Below are positions 50,759-59,005 of a stretch of DNA of 64,000 nucleotides, in pieces. Origin of the DNA: DTU064 sp045588245. Its GTDB lineage: Bacteria; Bacillota; Clostridia; Oscillospirales; CAG-272. The notes beneath the pieces were generated by a model. That model was not told the origin of the DNA and did not search any database. It worked only from the letters and a program-made list of their open reading frames with translations. The stretch covers positions 62,001 to 126,000 of the forward strand of contig JAZNDW010000010.1 in NCBI GenBank assembly GCA_045588245.1, read 5' to 3'. The number at the start of each line of letters is the position of its first letter. Position 1 is the stretch's first letter. A program made the translations under genes and the position numbers.

Positions 50759-52144
50759 ATGAAAGCAAAAACAGTTTACGTATGCAGCAGTTGCGATTAT
50801 CAATATCCGAAAAAGCTCGGGCGGTGCCCGCAGTGCGGCGAGTACGGCACGTTCGTTCCGGAAACGTACAGCGTTCCCGCGGCTTCGTCTGCGTCGGTGG
50901 CTGCCTCATCCGAGCCGCGCCGCGGCGCTGTGATGAGCGAGAGGGCGGCGCCCATATCGGCAGAGGACATATCGGATTGCATACGCACTCCGACAGGATA
51001 CGGCGAGCTCGACCGCGTGCTCGGCGGCGGACTTGTGACAGGATCTGTAGTTCTGATCTCGGGCGAGCCCGGAATCGGAAAATCGACGCTTCTTTTGCAG
51101 ATATCAGACGTGCTTGCGAAGGGCCGCAGAGTCCTCTACGTATCGGGTGAGGAATCGTCCTCGCAGATTAGGCTTCGCGCAAAAAGGCTCGGAGTTTCAT
51201 CGGCGGAGCTATACATATACACGGAAACGGATATCGATAAGGTGATCCGCCAGTGCGAGGAGCTTCGCCCCGACGTCGTTATTGCCGATTCGGTGCAGAC
51301 TCTGTATGCGGCTTCATCGTCGTCGATTCAGGGAAGTGTGTCGCAGGTGCGCGAATGTGCGAACGCGCTCGGTGCGCTCGCAAAGAATTACGGAATATCT
51401 GTGATCCTTGTCGGTCACGTCAATAAAGAGGGCGGTATCGCAGGCCCGAAGGTGCTTGAGCACATGGTTGACGCGGTGCTTTATTTTGAAGGCGAACGTC
51501 ATCAGAATTTCCGTATCATCCGAGCTGTGAAAAACCGTTACGGTGCGACGAACGAGATCGGTGTTTTCGAAATGACGGATCATGGGCTCTCCGAAGTCGA
51601 AAATCCGTCCGCGATGCTTATCGCAGGACGTCCGAGAGGCGTTTCGGGAAGCTGTACGGTCTGCTGTATGGAGGGTACGCGTCCGATCATCGCGGAGATT
51701 CAGGCGTTGACGGTCAAAACGTCGTTCGCGGCACCGAGACGGACGGCGGACGGCTTCGATTACAGCCGCTTGTGCCTGCTTGTTGCCGTTCTTGAAAAGC
51801 GGCTCGGGCTCAAATTCTCGGAATATGACGTTTACATAAACGTTGTTGGCGGCTTGCGGCTCGACGAGCCTGCGTGTGACCTTGCCGTCGCGGCGGCACT
51901 GATATCGGCACTCAAGGACATTCCTGTTCCGTTTGAGCTTGCCGTTGCGGGTGAGATCGGGCTTGCAGGCGAGGTCAGAGGCGTGTCAAACATTGAGCTT
52001 CGCGTGCGTGAAGCGGCAAGACTCGGTTTTGAACGCATCATCATTCCGCGCCGCGGAACGGACTTGTCTTCTATGCCGGACAACATCAAGGTCGTGCCGA
52101 TACGCGGAATCTACGAGCTGTCGGCGATGTTTGACGCGAAGTAA
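50759..52144 (+). CDS. radA: DNA repair protein RadA (Sms)
   Basis: This 461-residue RecA-like helicase promotes branch migration in recombination. Four zinc Cys are at residues 9, 12, 23 and 26 (CSSC and CPQC), Walker A GEPGIGKST is at 102-110, the RadA-specific KNRYG motif is in the middle, and a Lon-like C-terminal domain holds INVVGGLRLDEPACDLAVA. The frame is complete. Confidence 0.97.
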   Translation: MKAKTVYVCSSCDYQYPKKLGRCPQCGEYGTFVPETYSVPAASSASVAASSEPRRGAVMSERAAPISAEDISDCIRTPTGYGELDRVLGGGLVTGSVVLISGEPGIGKSTLLLQISDVLAKGRRVLYVSGEESSSQIRLRAKRLGVSSAELYIYTETDIDKVIRQCEELRPDVVIADSVQTLYAASSSSIQGSVSQVRECANALGALAKNYGISVILVGHVNKEGGIAGPKVLEHMVDAVLYFEGERHQNFRIIRAVKNRYGATNEIGVFEMTDHGLSEVENPSAMLIAGRPRGVSGSCTVCCMEGTRPIIAEIQALTVKTSFAAPRRTADGFDYSRLCLLVAVLEKRLGLKFSEYDVYINVVGGLRLDEPACDLAVAAALISALKDIPVPFELAVAGEIGLAGEVRGVSNIELRVREAARLGFERIIIPRRGTDLSSMPDNIKVVPIRGIYELSAMFDAK

Positions 52145-52194
52145 AACGCAGTCGTTTGTTTTTTATAATGCGGGAACTTTTGGGCTGAAGCTTG

Positions 52195-52208
52195 CGTCTA
52201 TATAGACG
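52195..52208. promoter_or_regulatory. Palindrome upstream of a lipoprotein gene
   Basis: CGTCTATATAGACG is a perfect 14-bp palindrome 48 bp before the start. Its role is not known; it could be an operator. Confidence 0.35.
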
Positions 52209-52255
52209 AGGATGCAAACAGTATCGTGCAAAAAAGACGCAAAAGGAGACGCAAA

Positions 52256-52771
52256 ATGAAAAAAACGGCATTGTTATCAGCCATAATATCGATCATATTC
52301 GTGCTTACCTCGTGCGGAGGCGGTTCGACGCTCCCCGAAGAGCCCGACGGATTTTCTTTTTCACTCACGTGGGGGTGCTACGGCGTCAGCTCTTATGACA
52401 GCGCGACGGGAAAGCTCGTCAAAACAAAGGACGCAACTCACCCCGAAGATTATATTACGACGTATCAGCTATCGGAAGAAGAACTCGAGCGGATATACGA
52501 GCTGATACGCGTGCTTGATATTGAATCGTATCCAGACGAATATAATCCGCATCCGAACGGGCTTGCATCGGAGCCTCCGATGACGCTGATCTTGTCTGTG
52601 CATACGGATGAGTTTGACAAGACCGTCGTGGCGGAGGATATCGCGTTGACGTATGAATCGAAGAATATAAAAGGGCAAAGATTTCTTTCGGTGTGTAAAT
52701 CCATCCGCGACATTCTGATCGGGACGGACGAATGGAAATCCTTGCCGGAATATGAGTTTTTCTACGATTGA
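52256..52771 (+). CDS. Lipoprotein of unknown function
   Basis: This 171-residue protein begins MKKTALLSAIISIIFVLTSC, a lipoprotein signal with Cys at 20. The mature part alternates hydrophobic and charged residues and includes YQLSEEELERIYELIRVLDIESYPDEY and a C-terminal SVCKSIRDIL helix. I recognise no family. The ATG at 52256 follows AAAAGGAGAC; the frame runs upstream through a lysine/arginine-rich stretch that contains that site. Confidence 0.75.
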   Translation: MKKTALLSAIISIIFVLTSCGGGSTLPEEPDGFSFSLTWGCYGVSSYDSATGKLVKTKDATHPEDYITTYQLSEEELERIYELIRVLDIESYPDEYNPHPNGLASEPPMTLILSVHTDEFDKTVVAEDIALTYESKNIKGQRFLSVCKSIRDILIGTDEWKSLPEYEFFYD

Positions 52772-52798
52772 TGATAGGGATACATGAAAAAAACGGCA

Positions 52799-52827
52799 AA
52801 AAAAGAGGCGGAATTCCGCCTCTTTTG
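52799..52827. terminator. Bidirectional terminator between two lipoprotein genes
   Basis: AAAAGAGGCGGAA / TTCCGCCTCTTTT, a perfect palindrome between convergent genes. Confidence 0.85.
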
Positions 52828-52829
52828 TG

Positions 52830-53753
52830 TTATTCAAATATTGCCTGCACTATATCGTCGGCTGTCATAAAATATAGTTTCTCGCTGTCGCTGAGTGTCT
52901 CCCGATTCCAGCGCATGGCGGAAGACTCAGTGAGGTATGTATAAGATCTGTCACAGTCCGGGAATCTATAGTACCATTCGGGATAATGCTCCGACATGAT
53001 CCGTTCTGCCAATATTACGGCTTGGCTTTTACCGCCGTCCTGCAGGGAGGTTCCGTTGAACATTACACCGGGCGGGCTTGAATGAAGGAACAGTACGCTT
53101 CCGTCTTCACACTCACCGACGGCGATCCATGCGTGTCCGTTCATGCTCATGATGTCGCCGGCCTTCCATTCGGTGACGTTCTCCGCGGGAATGTAGTCAC
53201 CCATTCCGAGCTTGGCAAATTCGGACGCCATTTTCGTTGAGGTCATCACGAAGCCGTCGTGCTCGTTTTCGGGCTTGATCGTGTTATATATCACCCATCC
53301 GATGTATCCTGAACAGTCAAGACCGTCGTGGATCTGATAGCGTGTCGTTTTATGATCGTAGTCGGAGGTCTGCTCCGCGGCAAATTCTGCCCAACGCGGA
53401 CTCACTCCGAGGCTGACCGCCTCAATTCCGGAACCCGTATCCTCCTCGCTCCATCCGCCGCCCCAAACGTACATGGTCGAGCCGACGGGCTGTACGGCGA
53501 TCTTCAATAAATCGAGTATGGACGGGAGTTCTATTATAGGCTCTGTTTCGATGGCTTCGGTCTCGTTTTCCGCCGTTTGTTCGGACTCGCTTTCGGTTTG
53601 GTCAGTTTCCCTATACTCACTTTCGGCAGTTTCGGTTTCATCTGTACTGACGGGGACGGCAGAGTCACAGGTTTCATCGCCCTCGCCGTTTGAGCAGCAG
53701 ACAAAGCCGACAAGGACGACGGACAACAGCAGTATATATATCAGTTTGTTCAT
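52830..53753 (-). CDS. Lipoprotein with an NlpC/P60-like cysteine peptidase domain
   Basis: This protein of about 307 residues has a signal (KLIYILLLSVVLVGFVCC), a ~60-residue Glu/Thr/Ser-rich linker, and a papain-like domain. YVWGGGW, the probable nucleophile in GLDCSGYIGW, the His in GHAWIAVGE and a second His in LFLHSSPPG fit the NlpC/P60 fold, which cuts peptidoglycan stem peptides. The usual length is exceeded by inserts. The start is uncertain: ATG 53753 gives the best signal peptide, ATG 53777 is eight codons upstream. Confidence 0.78.
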   Translation of the reverse strand: MNKLIYILLLSVVLVGFVCCSNGEGDETCDSAVPVSTDETETAESEYRETDQTESESEQTAENETEAIETEPIIELPSILDLLKIAVQPVGSTMYVWGGGWSEEDTGSGIEAVSLGVSPRWAEFAAEQTSDYDHKTTRYQIHDGLDCSGYIGWVIYNTIKPENEHDGFVMTSTKMASEFAKLGMGDYIPAENVTEWKAGDIMSMNGHAWIAVGECEDGSVLFLHSSPPGVMFNGTSLQDGGKSQAVILAERIMSEHYPEWYYRFPDCDRSYTYLTESSAMRWNRETLSDSEKLYFMTADDIVQAIFE

Positions 53754-53822
53754 AAAAATCAAATCCCATATAAACATATAGTCTACTGCTGAGTATATTC
53801 TATTTTTCCGTGTATGTCAAGT

Positions 53823-53870
53823 AAAAGCGCCCGACCGTTGCTACGGTGTCAACGGTTCGGGCGCGCTTTT
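53823..53870 (-). terminator. Terminator after spo0A
   Basis: A long, slightly imperfect stem (CGCCCGACCGTTG against CAACGGTTCGGGCG) with T-runs on both sides. Confidence 0.78.
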
Positions 53871-54651
53871 AATTATACGTTTTCATCTTCAGGCGAAGGT
53901 TGTCCGCGATCATGGCGATAAACTCTGAGTTTGTCGGCTTGCCTCGTGAATTCTGTATCGTGTATCCGAAATAAGAATTGAGCGTGTCAACGTCCCCTCT
54001 GTCCCATGCAACCTCGATGGCGTGCCTGATCGCGCGTTCGACGCGTGACGTCGTTGTCGAATATTTCTTTGCAACGGAGGGGTAGAGCACCTTCGTTACG
54101 GAATTGATGATATCGCTGTCGGCGATAGTCATCAGTATCGCCGTGCGAAGATATTGATATCCCTTGATGTGCGCGGGTACGCCGATCTGATGAATGATCT
54201 TCGTTACCTGCGTTTCGATGTCGGGCTGCTGCGACGGCTCACTTGCGGCGGATGTAGCGGTGCTTCTGCCGACGCTTGTCAAGGATTCGATGTGACTGAC
54301 AAGACTGCCGTAGTCAATCGGCTTGAGCAGGCAAAGCGAAGCGCCTGCCGTCATAGCATCGTAAAGAATGTTTTGATTTGAAACGAGCGAAGCGATTATG
54401 AATATGGGCTTTTTACCGCTGAAAAGTCCCGATCCGTTGACGTTCCTGATCAGTCCGATACCGTCAAGCTTTGAGAGCCAGATATCGGCTATAACGACGT
54501 CAGGCCGCGTGCGGTTTATTTTCATGAGAGCATCCTCGCCGTTGTAGGCTTCTTCTACGGCACGGTAGCCTGCTCTTACGAGAGCCTCTTTGCATCTTTT
54601 GCGAGATTCGCCGTTTTCGTCGGCGATGAGTATTTTAGTATTCTGTTCCAT
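53869..54651 (-). CDS. spo0A: Sporulation master regulator Spo0A
   Basis: This 260-residue response regulator has a receiver domain (about 1-125; acceptor Asp in VVIADIWLSKLDG, Lys in CLLKPIDY) and the highly conserved Spo0A DNA-binding domain: IIHQIGVPAHIKGYQYLRTA, VTKVLYPSVAKKYSTTTSRVERAIRHAIEVAW and KPTNSEFIAMIADNLRL. The acid pair is Asp-Glu, not Asp-Asp. The ATG at 54651 follows CGGAGAAC; the upstream in-frame ATG has no site. It controls entry into sporulation. Confidence 0.97.
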   Translation of the reverse strand: MEQNTKILIADENGESRKRCKEALVRAGYRAVEEAYNGEDALMKINRTRPDVVIADIWLSKLDGIGLIRNVNGSGLFSGKKPIFIIASLVSNQNILYDAMTAGASLCLLKPIDYGSLVSHIESLTSVGRSTATSAASEPSQQPDIETQVTKIIHQIGVPAHIKGYQYLRTAILMTIADSDIINSVTKVLYPSVAKKYSTTTSRVERAIRHAIEVAWDRGDVDTLNSYFGYTIQNSRGKPTNSEFIAMIADNLRLKMKTYN

Positions 54652-54842
54652 TTTTGTAGTTCTCCGTTGTTGGTTTGTTTGACAGACATATAATACCATA
54701 AAATGGAAAAATAATCAATATCTTGTAAAATGAAAAAATGCACAAAGATTCATGGAAAAATTTGGGAATATTAACAAAAATGAATTATGGAAAACGGAAA
54801 ACGGTGACAAGACCTGTCGCACACAGGTCGGAAAACGTGAAA

Positions 54843-54887
54843 AATGACGAGTAATGTCGCCGCGAAGGCACAGTACTCGTCATTATA
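54843..54887 (-). terminator. Terminator after the ThyX-like gene
   Basis: AATGACGAGTA / TACTCGTCATT with a ~20-base loop; on the minus strand TTTT follows. Confidence 0.75.
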
Positions 54888-54900
54888 TTGTCGGGAAAGC

Positions 54901-55530
54901 TTATTTTGATTCGGGCTCGGCAACGATAAGCTCTTTTGCGTAAGGCAAGGAGAGGATCCAGTCGCAAAGCACGTGCCATTCGTCAAGCTTGTGATTGCGG
55001 CGGGCATAATACATATTGACAAGATTCTCGTAATTGAGCGTAACGGTGCGGAGTTGATTATAGGAGGAGGGAAGGAGCTGGATTATGTCATACCACAAAG
55101 CCTTGTCCTTCGTTTCGTTATACGCAACACGTGTTTTTTCAAGGTGAGCGATAAGGGCGTCGAGTGCGGCGAGCGCTTCGGGCGAGCATTTATCGCAGGA
55201 AAAATCATCGCGGGTGAATTCTTTGCTGTGGATCTTATGCATGGTCGACGTGGAATTTGCGACGGTACCTACCTTATAGGTGTCGAATTCCTTCCACCAA
55301 TATAGAGGAGCCGTTATATCGACGGAAACGAGAATCTGACGCATATACTTTCTGTGGTCTGATCCTGCGCGGCGCAGACGTACGGCGAGCGACAGATCGT
55401 TCTCTCCGAGAACGTAGTTTCCGTTATCGTCGTAATAGCTGTCGGAGCGTTCCCAGCTGTTAAGCGGATTGCGCGCACCGCGGATCGCGTTTTCTAAATT
55501 CATTACCGATGTATTGTTTACTGAAAGCAT
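54901..55530 (-). CDS. ThyX-superfamily-like protein of unknown function
   Basis: This is a 209-residue protein. The C-terminal stretch LLPSSYNQLRTVTLNYENLVNMY... HKLDEWHVLCDWI resembles the flavin-dependent thymidylate synthase ThyX in pattern (LLP-x-x-x-x-x, N-x-x-x-L, R-x-x-x-x-x-x-EW). The catalytic RHR motif is not present; RLRRAGSDHRKYMRQI occupies an earlier position. WWKEFDTYKVGTVANSTS is another conserved-looking segment. Similar proteins are common in phages and Firmicutes. The ATG at 55530 follows TGAGGTT. I would not assign thymidylate synthesis. Confidence 0.55.
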   Translation of the reverse strand: MLSVNNTSVMNLENAIRGARNPLNSWERSDSYYDDNGNYVLGENDLSLAVRLRRAGSDHRKYMRQILVSVDITAPLYWWKEFDTYKVGTVANSTSTMHKIHSKEFTRDDFSCDKCSPEALAALDALIAHLEKTRVAYNETKDKALWYDIIQLLPSSYNQLRTVTLNYENLVNMYYARRNHKLDEWHVLCDWILSLPYAKELIVAEPESK

Positions 55531-55623
55531 TATGAACCTCATTGCAATTTTTACATATTTATATATATTATATCGCACAACCCACTGTTCGTCAATCGGT
55601 GGACAAAAAAGATGTGACAATGT

Positions 55624-55651
55624 GAATAAATTTATTAAATTGGGTAAAAAT
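55624..55651 (+). promoter_or_regulatory. Candidate sigma-F promoter of the SpoIIQ-like gene
   Basis: GGTAAAAAT (55643-55651) matches the sigma-F -10 pattern GGnrAnAnT; GAATA at 55624-55628 is a fair -35. spoIIQ is a sigma-F gene in Bacillus. Confidence 0.4.
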
Positions 55652-55690
55652 AAGCTTGCAAAGTAATAATAAGGAGCTGACTATTACATT

Positions 55691-56446
55691 ATGACAAGAA
55701 AAAATAACGAAAACAGAGTCGTTTACGCGGCGTTGATAGTTGTGATAACGGTGCTTTCCATCCTCGTTATCGTAACGGGAATCGTATCTCGCCGCAACGA
55801 CAGCAAAAAAGACGGCGACACTTCCGACACCGCCGAATCGACAGCCGCAGACGCAACCAAACCCGTGGTGACAGACAAACCGACTGTGACGACACCCGAT
55901 ACGATGAACCGCGTTGAAGAGCCGAAAGAAACTGAACCACCCGAGACAGAAAAGGACGCGGACGCGACACTTGACGCCGAGGACGTGATAGCAACGCCGA
56001 CCGAACCTGAATTTTCCTCGCCGATCTCAGGCGCTGTTTCAAAGGAGCACAGTGAAACCGTGCTCGTTTATTCGATGACGATGAACGATTACCGAATCCA
56101 TAACGGTATCGATATTGCGTGTGAAACGGGAGCGTACGTCAGAGCCGTTGCGGACGGTGTCGTGAAGGACGTTTGGGAAGACCCGATGTGGGGTTACTGT
56201 ATTTCCGTTGCCCACGAGGCGGATTTTATCAGCTATTATAAAAATCTGAGCAGAGAAAGCATGTACGCTGTCGGCTCGGGAGATGAGATCTCGCGCGGCG
56301 ACGTTATTGCCACTGTCGGTGAATCAGCACTTCTTGAAACGGCAGATGAACCGCATCTGCATTTTGAAATGAAGCTTGCCGACGGATTCGTCGATCCGCT
56401 TGAGTATTTTGAAGTGACGGGACAGGACGATATAGGCGCGGAATGA
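55691..56446 (+). CDS. spoIIQ: SpoIIQ-like M23 family peptidase
   Basis: This 251-residue protein has one N-terminal membrane helix (VVYAALIVVITVLSILVIVTGIV), a ~90-residue Thr/Glu/Asp/Pro linker, and a C-terminal LytM domain. The zinc ligands are complete: His and Asp in IHNGIDIAC, and the HxH in EPHLHFEMKL. In Bacillus SpoIIQ the His is lost; in clostridia the site is often intact, as here. It would sit in the forespore membrane and join SpoIIIAH. The GGAG site is 14 bases from the ATG, longer than usual. Confidence 0.8.
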   Translation: MTRKNNENRVVYAALIVVITVLSILVIVTGIVSRRNDSKKDGDTSDTAESTAADATKPVVTDKPTVTTPDTMNRVEEPKETEPPETEKDADATLDAEDVIATPTEPEFSSPISGAVSKEHSETVLVYSMTMNDYRIHNGIDIACETGAYVRAVADGVVKDVWEDPMWGYCISVAHEADFISYYKNLSRESMYAVGSGDEISRGDVIATVGESALLETADEPHLHFEMKLADGFVDPLEYFEVTGQDDIGAE

Positions 56447-56472
56447 ACGTATTCCGAAATGTGTAAATAATA

Positions 56473-56511
56473 AAAAGACAGCGATTTTCAGAAAAAATCG
56501 CTGTCTTTTTG
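56473..56511. terminator. Bidirectional terminator after the SpoIIQ-like gene
   Basis: The 17-bp perfect stem AAAAAGACAGCGATTTT / AAAATCGCTGTCTTTTT lies between convergent genes. Confidence 0.88.
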
Positions 56512-56513
56512 CG

Positions 56514-57272
56514 TTATATTTCAACTTCGGTGAAAAGTCCGTAGTGATCGGAAGGGAATTTGCCGTCGACGAGCTCGGTGATTATCTTCTGGCTGACGGG
56601 GACGACGTTATCTCCGATAAAACAATAGTCGATATGCTCGTTTTTGATCTTGTCGGGGCGATAACCGTGATAGGTTGAACGAAGATCGTTGACGGTGACG
56701 GCATTGACGTCGGTGAAATAGCCCGTTATGGTTTTGTAACCGATGCTGTCGGGAGTCATGTTGAAGTCGCCGACGAGTACGGTGGGGAGCGATGAGATCT
56801 TGCGGCTATAGTCGGCGACGAGATTGGCGCTCTTTTGCTGACAGCCATCACCGAATCCGAAGTGAGTATTCATGAATGTGAGCTGCGTGCCCGTAGCTTT
56901 ATCCTTCAATATGGTGTAAACGCACATACGGTAGCATTCGCAGACAACGTCCCAACCGCGTGACTGGATTTCGGGCGTGTCGGAGAGCCAGAAATAGCCG
57001 CTGCCGATGCAGTCAAATTTATCCTTTTTCCATAATATCGGCGAGGATTCGATGTCAACGTCCGTTGAACGGTATTTATTGAACATTTCGTATTGTCCGG
57101 CGAAGTATCCCTTGATGTGCGATTCCCATTCGGGACTGTATTCCTGAAGTCCGATGATGTCGGCGTCGTACGGCGCAATAACGGAATATAGGCGCGGTGC
57201 ACGTTCGGCAACGGAGTTGCCGTGGGGGTCGCTGCGAAACCTGATATTGAAGCTGATGATGCGTGTCTGCAT
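56514..57272 (-). CDS. Endonuclease/exonuclease/phosphatase (EEP) family protein
   Basis: This 252-residue DNase I-fold enzyme begins TRIISFNIRFRSD, has the metal Glu in IIGLQEYSPEW, NTHFGFGDG, the active pair in LVGDFNMTPDS, and the terminal His in PSDHYGLF. It could act on DNA, on phosphoinositides or on other phosphodiesters. It lies 55 bp after the SRAP gene on the same strand with its own GGAGG site, so it may belong to the DNA-damage operon upstream. Confidence 0.88.
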   Translation of the reverse strand: MQTRIISFNIRFRSDPHGNSVAERAPRLYSVIAPYDADIIGLQEYSPEWESHIKGYFAGQYEMFNKYRSTDVDIESSPILWKKDKFDCIGSGYFWLSDTPEIQSRGWDVVCECYRMCVYTILKDKATGTQLTFMNTHFGFGDGCQQKSANLVADYSRKISSLPTVLVGDFNMTPDSIGYKTITGYFTDVNAVTVNDLRSTYHGYRPDKIKNEHIDYCFIGDNVVPVSQKIITELVDGKFPSDHYGLFTEVEI

Positions 57273-57327
57273 AAATACCTCCGTAGACGGTCTGGTGAAT
57301 GTATAATGCTTTAATGGGAGGATTCTT

Positions 57328-57894
57328 CTACGCTTCCGCCCTCGTCATCGGCGGCATGGTGCTCGATAGATGTGCGAGAGCAAAATCAACGTCGCGCCCC
57401 CACAGCATAAGCTGATCTTCGCCGAGAAGGAGCGGCATGCGGTGATGCACGTCGGATACGGACGGATTTGCGGCAGTCGTTAGTATCACGAAACGAATGC
57501 CGTCCGCGTACTCGTTATAAAGTCCGGCAAGATAGAGTATCTTCCGCTCGGGGCGATTGAATAAAAACTTCTCTTTGTCACGCGACCATTCGTAGTATCC
57601 CGTCGTCGGCACGATACAGCGGCGGCGACGGAAGCTTTCGGCGAAGGTGTATTTTTCCGCGGCGGTTTCCGCGCGAGCATTGATGATGACTTCCTTGCCG
57701 CGGAAGCCGGGAAAGCCCCAAACGGCAGGTGCGGGGCGGAGCGAGCCGCCGTTTGCCGTCAGAAGCGGGACCGTATTCGTCGGAAAGATCTCGCCCGACT
57801 TGAAATTGACGTCGGGATACGCCGACCTGGCGGCGGTGTATATGTCGTGTAGCTCCCGGCTTTCGTCAACAAATCCCGTGTATCGTCCGCACAT
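57328..57894 (-). CDS. SRAP-domain protein (YedK/HMCES family)
   Basis: This 188-residue protein binds abasic sites in single-stranded DNA and makes a DNA-protein crosslink through its Cys2. After Met removal the N-terminus is CGRY (MCGRYTGF). Also visible are the catalytic NARAET segment, the Glu of TTGYYEW and the His of VHHRMPLLL. The length is a little short but complete. AGAGGTG precedes the ATG. It follows the ImmA/IrrE gene by 13 bp, which ties this repair protein to the damage-sensing pair. Confidence 0.95.
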   Translation of the reverse strand: MCGRYTGFVDESRELHDIYTAARSAYPDVNFKSGEIFPTNTVPLLTANGGSLRPAPAVWGFPGFRGKEVIINARAETAAEKYTFAESFRRRRCIVPTTGYYEWSRDKEKFLFNRPERKILYLAGLYNEYADGIRFVILTTAANPSVSDVHHRMPLLLGEDQLMLWGRDVDFALAHLSSTMPPMTRAEA

Positions 57895-57907
57895 AGATGT
57901 GACACCT

Positions 57908-58417
57908 CTACTTCAAAAATTTCGAATCGTGCGCCTGCACGCGCAGATCGTGGCCGCTTCGGATAAGGCAGTCAACCTTCAGCGCGACGAGGTTGATGTC
58001 CGTGTTCATCGCTGCCGCGATGGCAACGGTGTCAAGTCCGTCCTCGATCAGCTCGATCACGGTCTCGTCATCGAGCAGCAGTGTGGCGGCGAAGACGTTT
58101 GCCTCGTATTCACGGCGCGTCGACATATCGTAAAGCATAAACTCCTGCAATGCACATTCCTTTGCGTATTCACGGTGAAGCTGATCGTGGCCGAGCTCGT
58201 GCGCGCACACGATGCGGTTTAACTCCGTAGAATTTTTGTTATTTAATATGATGAAGCGATTCCGCTTGATGACGCGATACATCCCCTTCAGCCGATGCAG
58301 CGCATCCGTATACATCACGTTGATGCCAAGCTCGGACGCGATGCTGAACGGATCGCGCGTGCCGCACCGCCGTATCAAAGCGATCGCCTTTTCGGTAATA
58401 ATATTGTTGTGACTCAT
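57908..58417 (-). CDS. ImmA/IrrE-family metalloprotease
   Basis: This 169-residue protein is a zinc protease of the IrrE/PprI type: active site HELGH (residues 73-77 in VCAHELGHDQLH) and the third-ligand region RREYEANVFAATLLL (about 101-115). Such proteases cleave a paired XRE repressor after DNA damage (Deinococcus IrrE-DdrO) or during ICE induction (ImmA-ImmR). The start is 5 bp after the stop of the XRE gene with no strong ribosome site of its own, so translation is probably coupled. Confidence 0.93.
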   Translation of the reverse strand: MSHNNIITEKAIALIRRCGTRDPFSIASELGINVMYTDALHRLKGMYRVIKRNRFIILNNKNSTELNRIVCAHELGHDQLHREYAKECALQEFMLYDMSTRREYEANVFAATLLLDDETVIELIEDGLDTVAIAAAMNTDINLVALKVDCLIRSGHDLRVQAHDSKFLK

Positions 58418-58422
58418 GACTT

Positions 58423-58827
58423 TTATTTGTTGAGGTATTTTTTTGGCGTGTATTTAGCGTTATTCTTCTTTGCGACCCAGTAAGCTTCGTTGAGCGCCGC
58501 CATGATGCCGTCTTTTTCGTCCTCGTCGAGATCGCCGCCCGCGAAAAGACCGATGACCTCGTTCACGAGTGCGTCAACGTCGCGTGCTGCGGCGGCACCA
58601 CCGCGCTCGCCTGCTTCGATCACGTACTGATCCGTTTCGGAAAGGAGCGCCTCCGCCGTCGTTCCGAGTACGGCGGCGACCTTCATCACAGGATCAAGAC
58701 TTTTCGGTAGACGTCCTGCCTCCCATGTCTGGATCGCGCGATAGGAAACTCCCGTTGCGTCGGCAAGCTCCTTTTGCGTCATCCCAGACGCTTTTCTTGC
58801 TTCTTTAAGTTTTTCCGAAAATGCCAT
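58423..58827 (-). CDS. XRE-family repressor, likely substrate of the ImmA/IrrE protease
   Basis: This 134-residue protein has an HTH_3 domain (about 5-62; MTQKELADATGVSYRAIQTWE) and a C-terminal acidic-helical part with LFAGGDLDEDEKDGIMAALNEAYW and the ending YTPKKYLNK. The size and layout resemble DdrO/ImmR repressors. The ATG at 58827 follows GGGAG; the frame continues upstream through the operator region and is not used. It probably binds the CACA-N6-TGTG sites upstream of itself and of dinB. Confidence 0.88.
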   Translation of the reverse strand: MAFSEKLKEARKASGMTQKELADATGVSYRAIQTWEAGRLPKSLDPVMKVAAVLGTTAEALLSETDQYVIEAGERGGAAAARDVDALVNEVIGLFAGGDLDEDEKDGIMAALNEAYWVAKKNNAKYTPKKYLNK

Positions 58828-58861
58828 ATAATAAACTCCCAATGCCGATTTCAAAAAACAA

Positions 58862-58875
58862 CACACGAAAATGTG
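58862..58875. promoter_or_regulatory. CACA-N6-TGTG site A
   Basis: First of three inverted-repeat sites, with spacer CGAAAA. It lies in the leader of the minus-strand operon, upstream of the plus-strand -35 box. Confidence 0.45.
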
Positions 58876-58886
58876 CGCAAACCCCA

Positions 58887-58915
58887 TTGACAACGCGCAT
58901 GACGGTGTGTATAAT
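58887..58915 (+). promoter_or_regulatory. Perfect consensus promoter reading towards dinB
   Basis: TTGACA (58887-58892), 17 bp, TATAAT (58910-58915). The predicted start near 58922 is next to site B. The leader to the dinB ATG is about 100 bases. Confidence 0.82.
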
Positions 58916-58925
58916 GAATTTACAA

Positions 58926-58945
58926 GGCACATCGTAATGTGTGCC
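58926..58945. promoter_or_regulatory. CACA-N6-TGTG site B
   Basis: GGCACA-N8-TGTGCC, core 58928-58941 with spacer TCGTAA, overlaps the predicted start of the dinB transcript, as expected for a repressor site. Confidence 0.55.
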
Positions 58946-58957
58946 GATGGATCGGCG

Positions 58958-58971
58958 CACACCGATGTGTG
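58958..58971. promoter_or_regulatory. CACA-N6-TGTG site C
   Basis: CACACCGATGTGTG lies at the predicted start of the minus-strand transcript. Its centre is 30 bp, close to three helical turns, from that of site B. Confidence 0.55.
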
Positions 58972-58976
58972 TTTTT

Positions 58977-59005
58977 ATTTTATCACACGAACAAATGTTT
59001 GTCAA
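58977..59005 (-). promoter_or_regulatory. Promoter of the XRE-ImmA-SRAP operon
   Basis: On the minus strand TTGACA (59000-59005), 17 bp, TAAAAT (58977-58982). It points at the dinB promoter, so the two transcripts overlap by about 50 bases. Confidence 0.75.
58988..59001. promoter_or_regulatory. LexA (SOS) box
   Basis: CGAACAAATGTTTG matches the Gram-positive LexA consensus CGAACRNRYGTTYC at 13 of 14 positions. It lies between the -35 and -10 of the minus promoter and in the dinB leader, so LexA could block both. Confidence 0.7.

Noticed and set aside
54771..54842. Hairpin GACCTGT/ACAGGTC as a riboswitch or second terminator
   Set aside because: The stem is short, lies beyond a stronger terminator of the minus-strand gene, and no known aptamer pattern was recognised.
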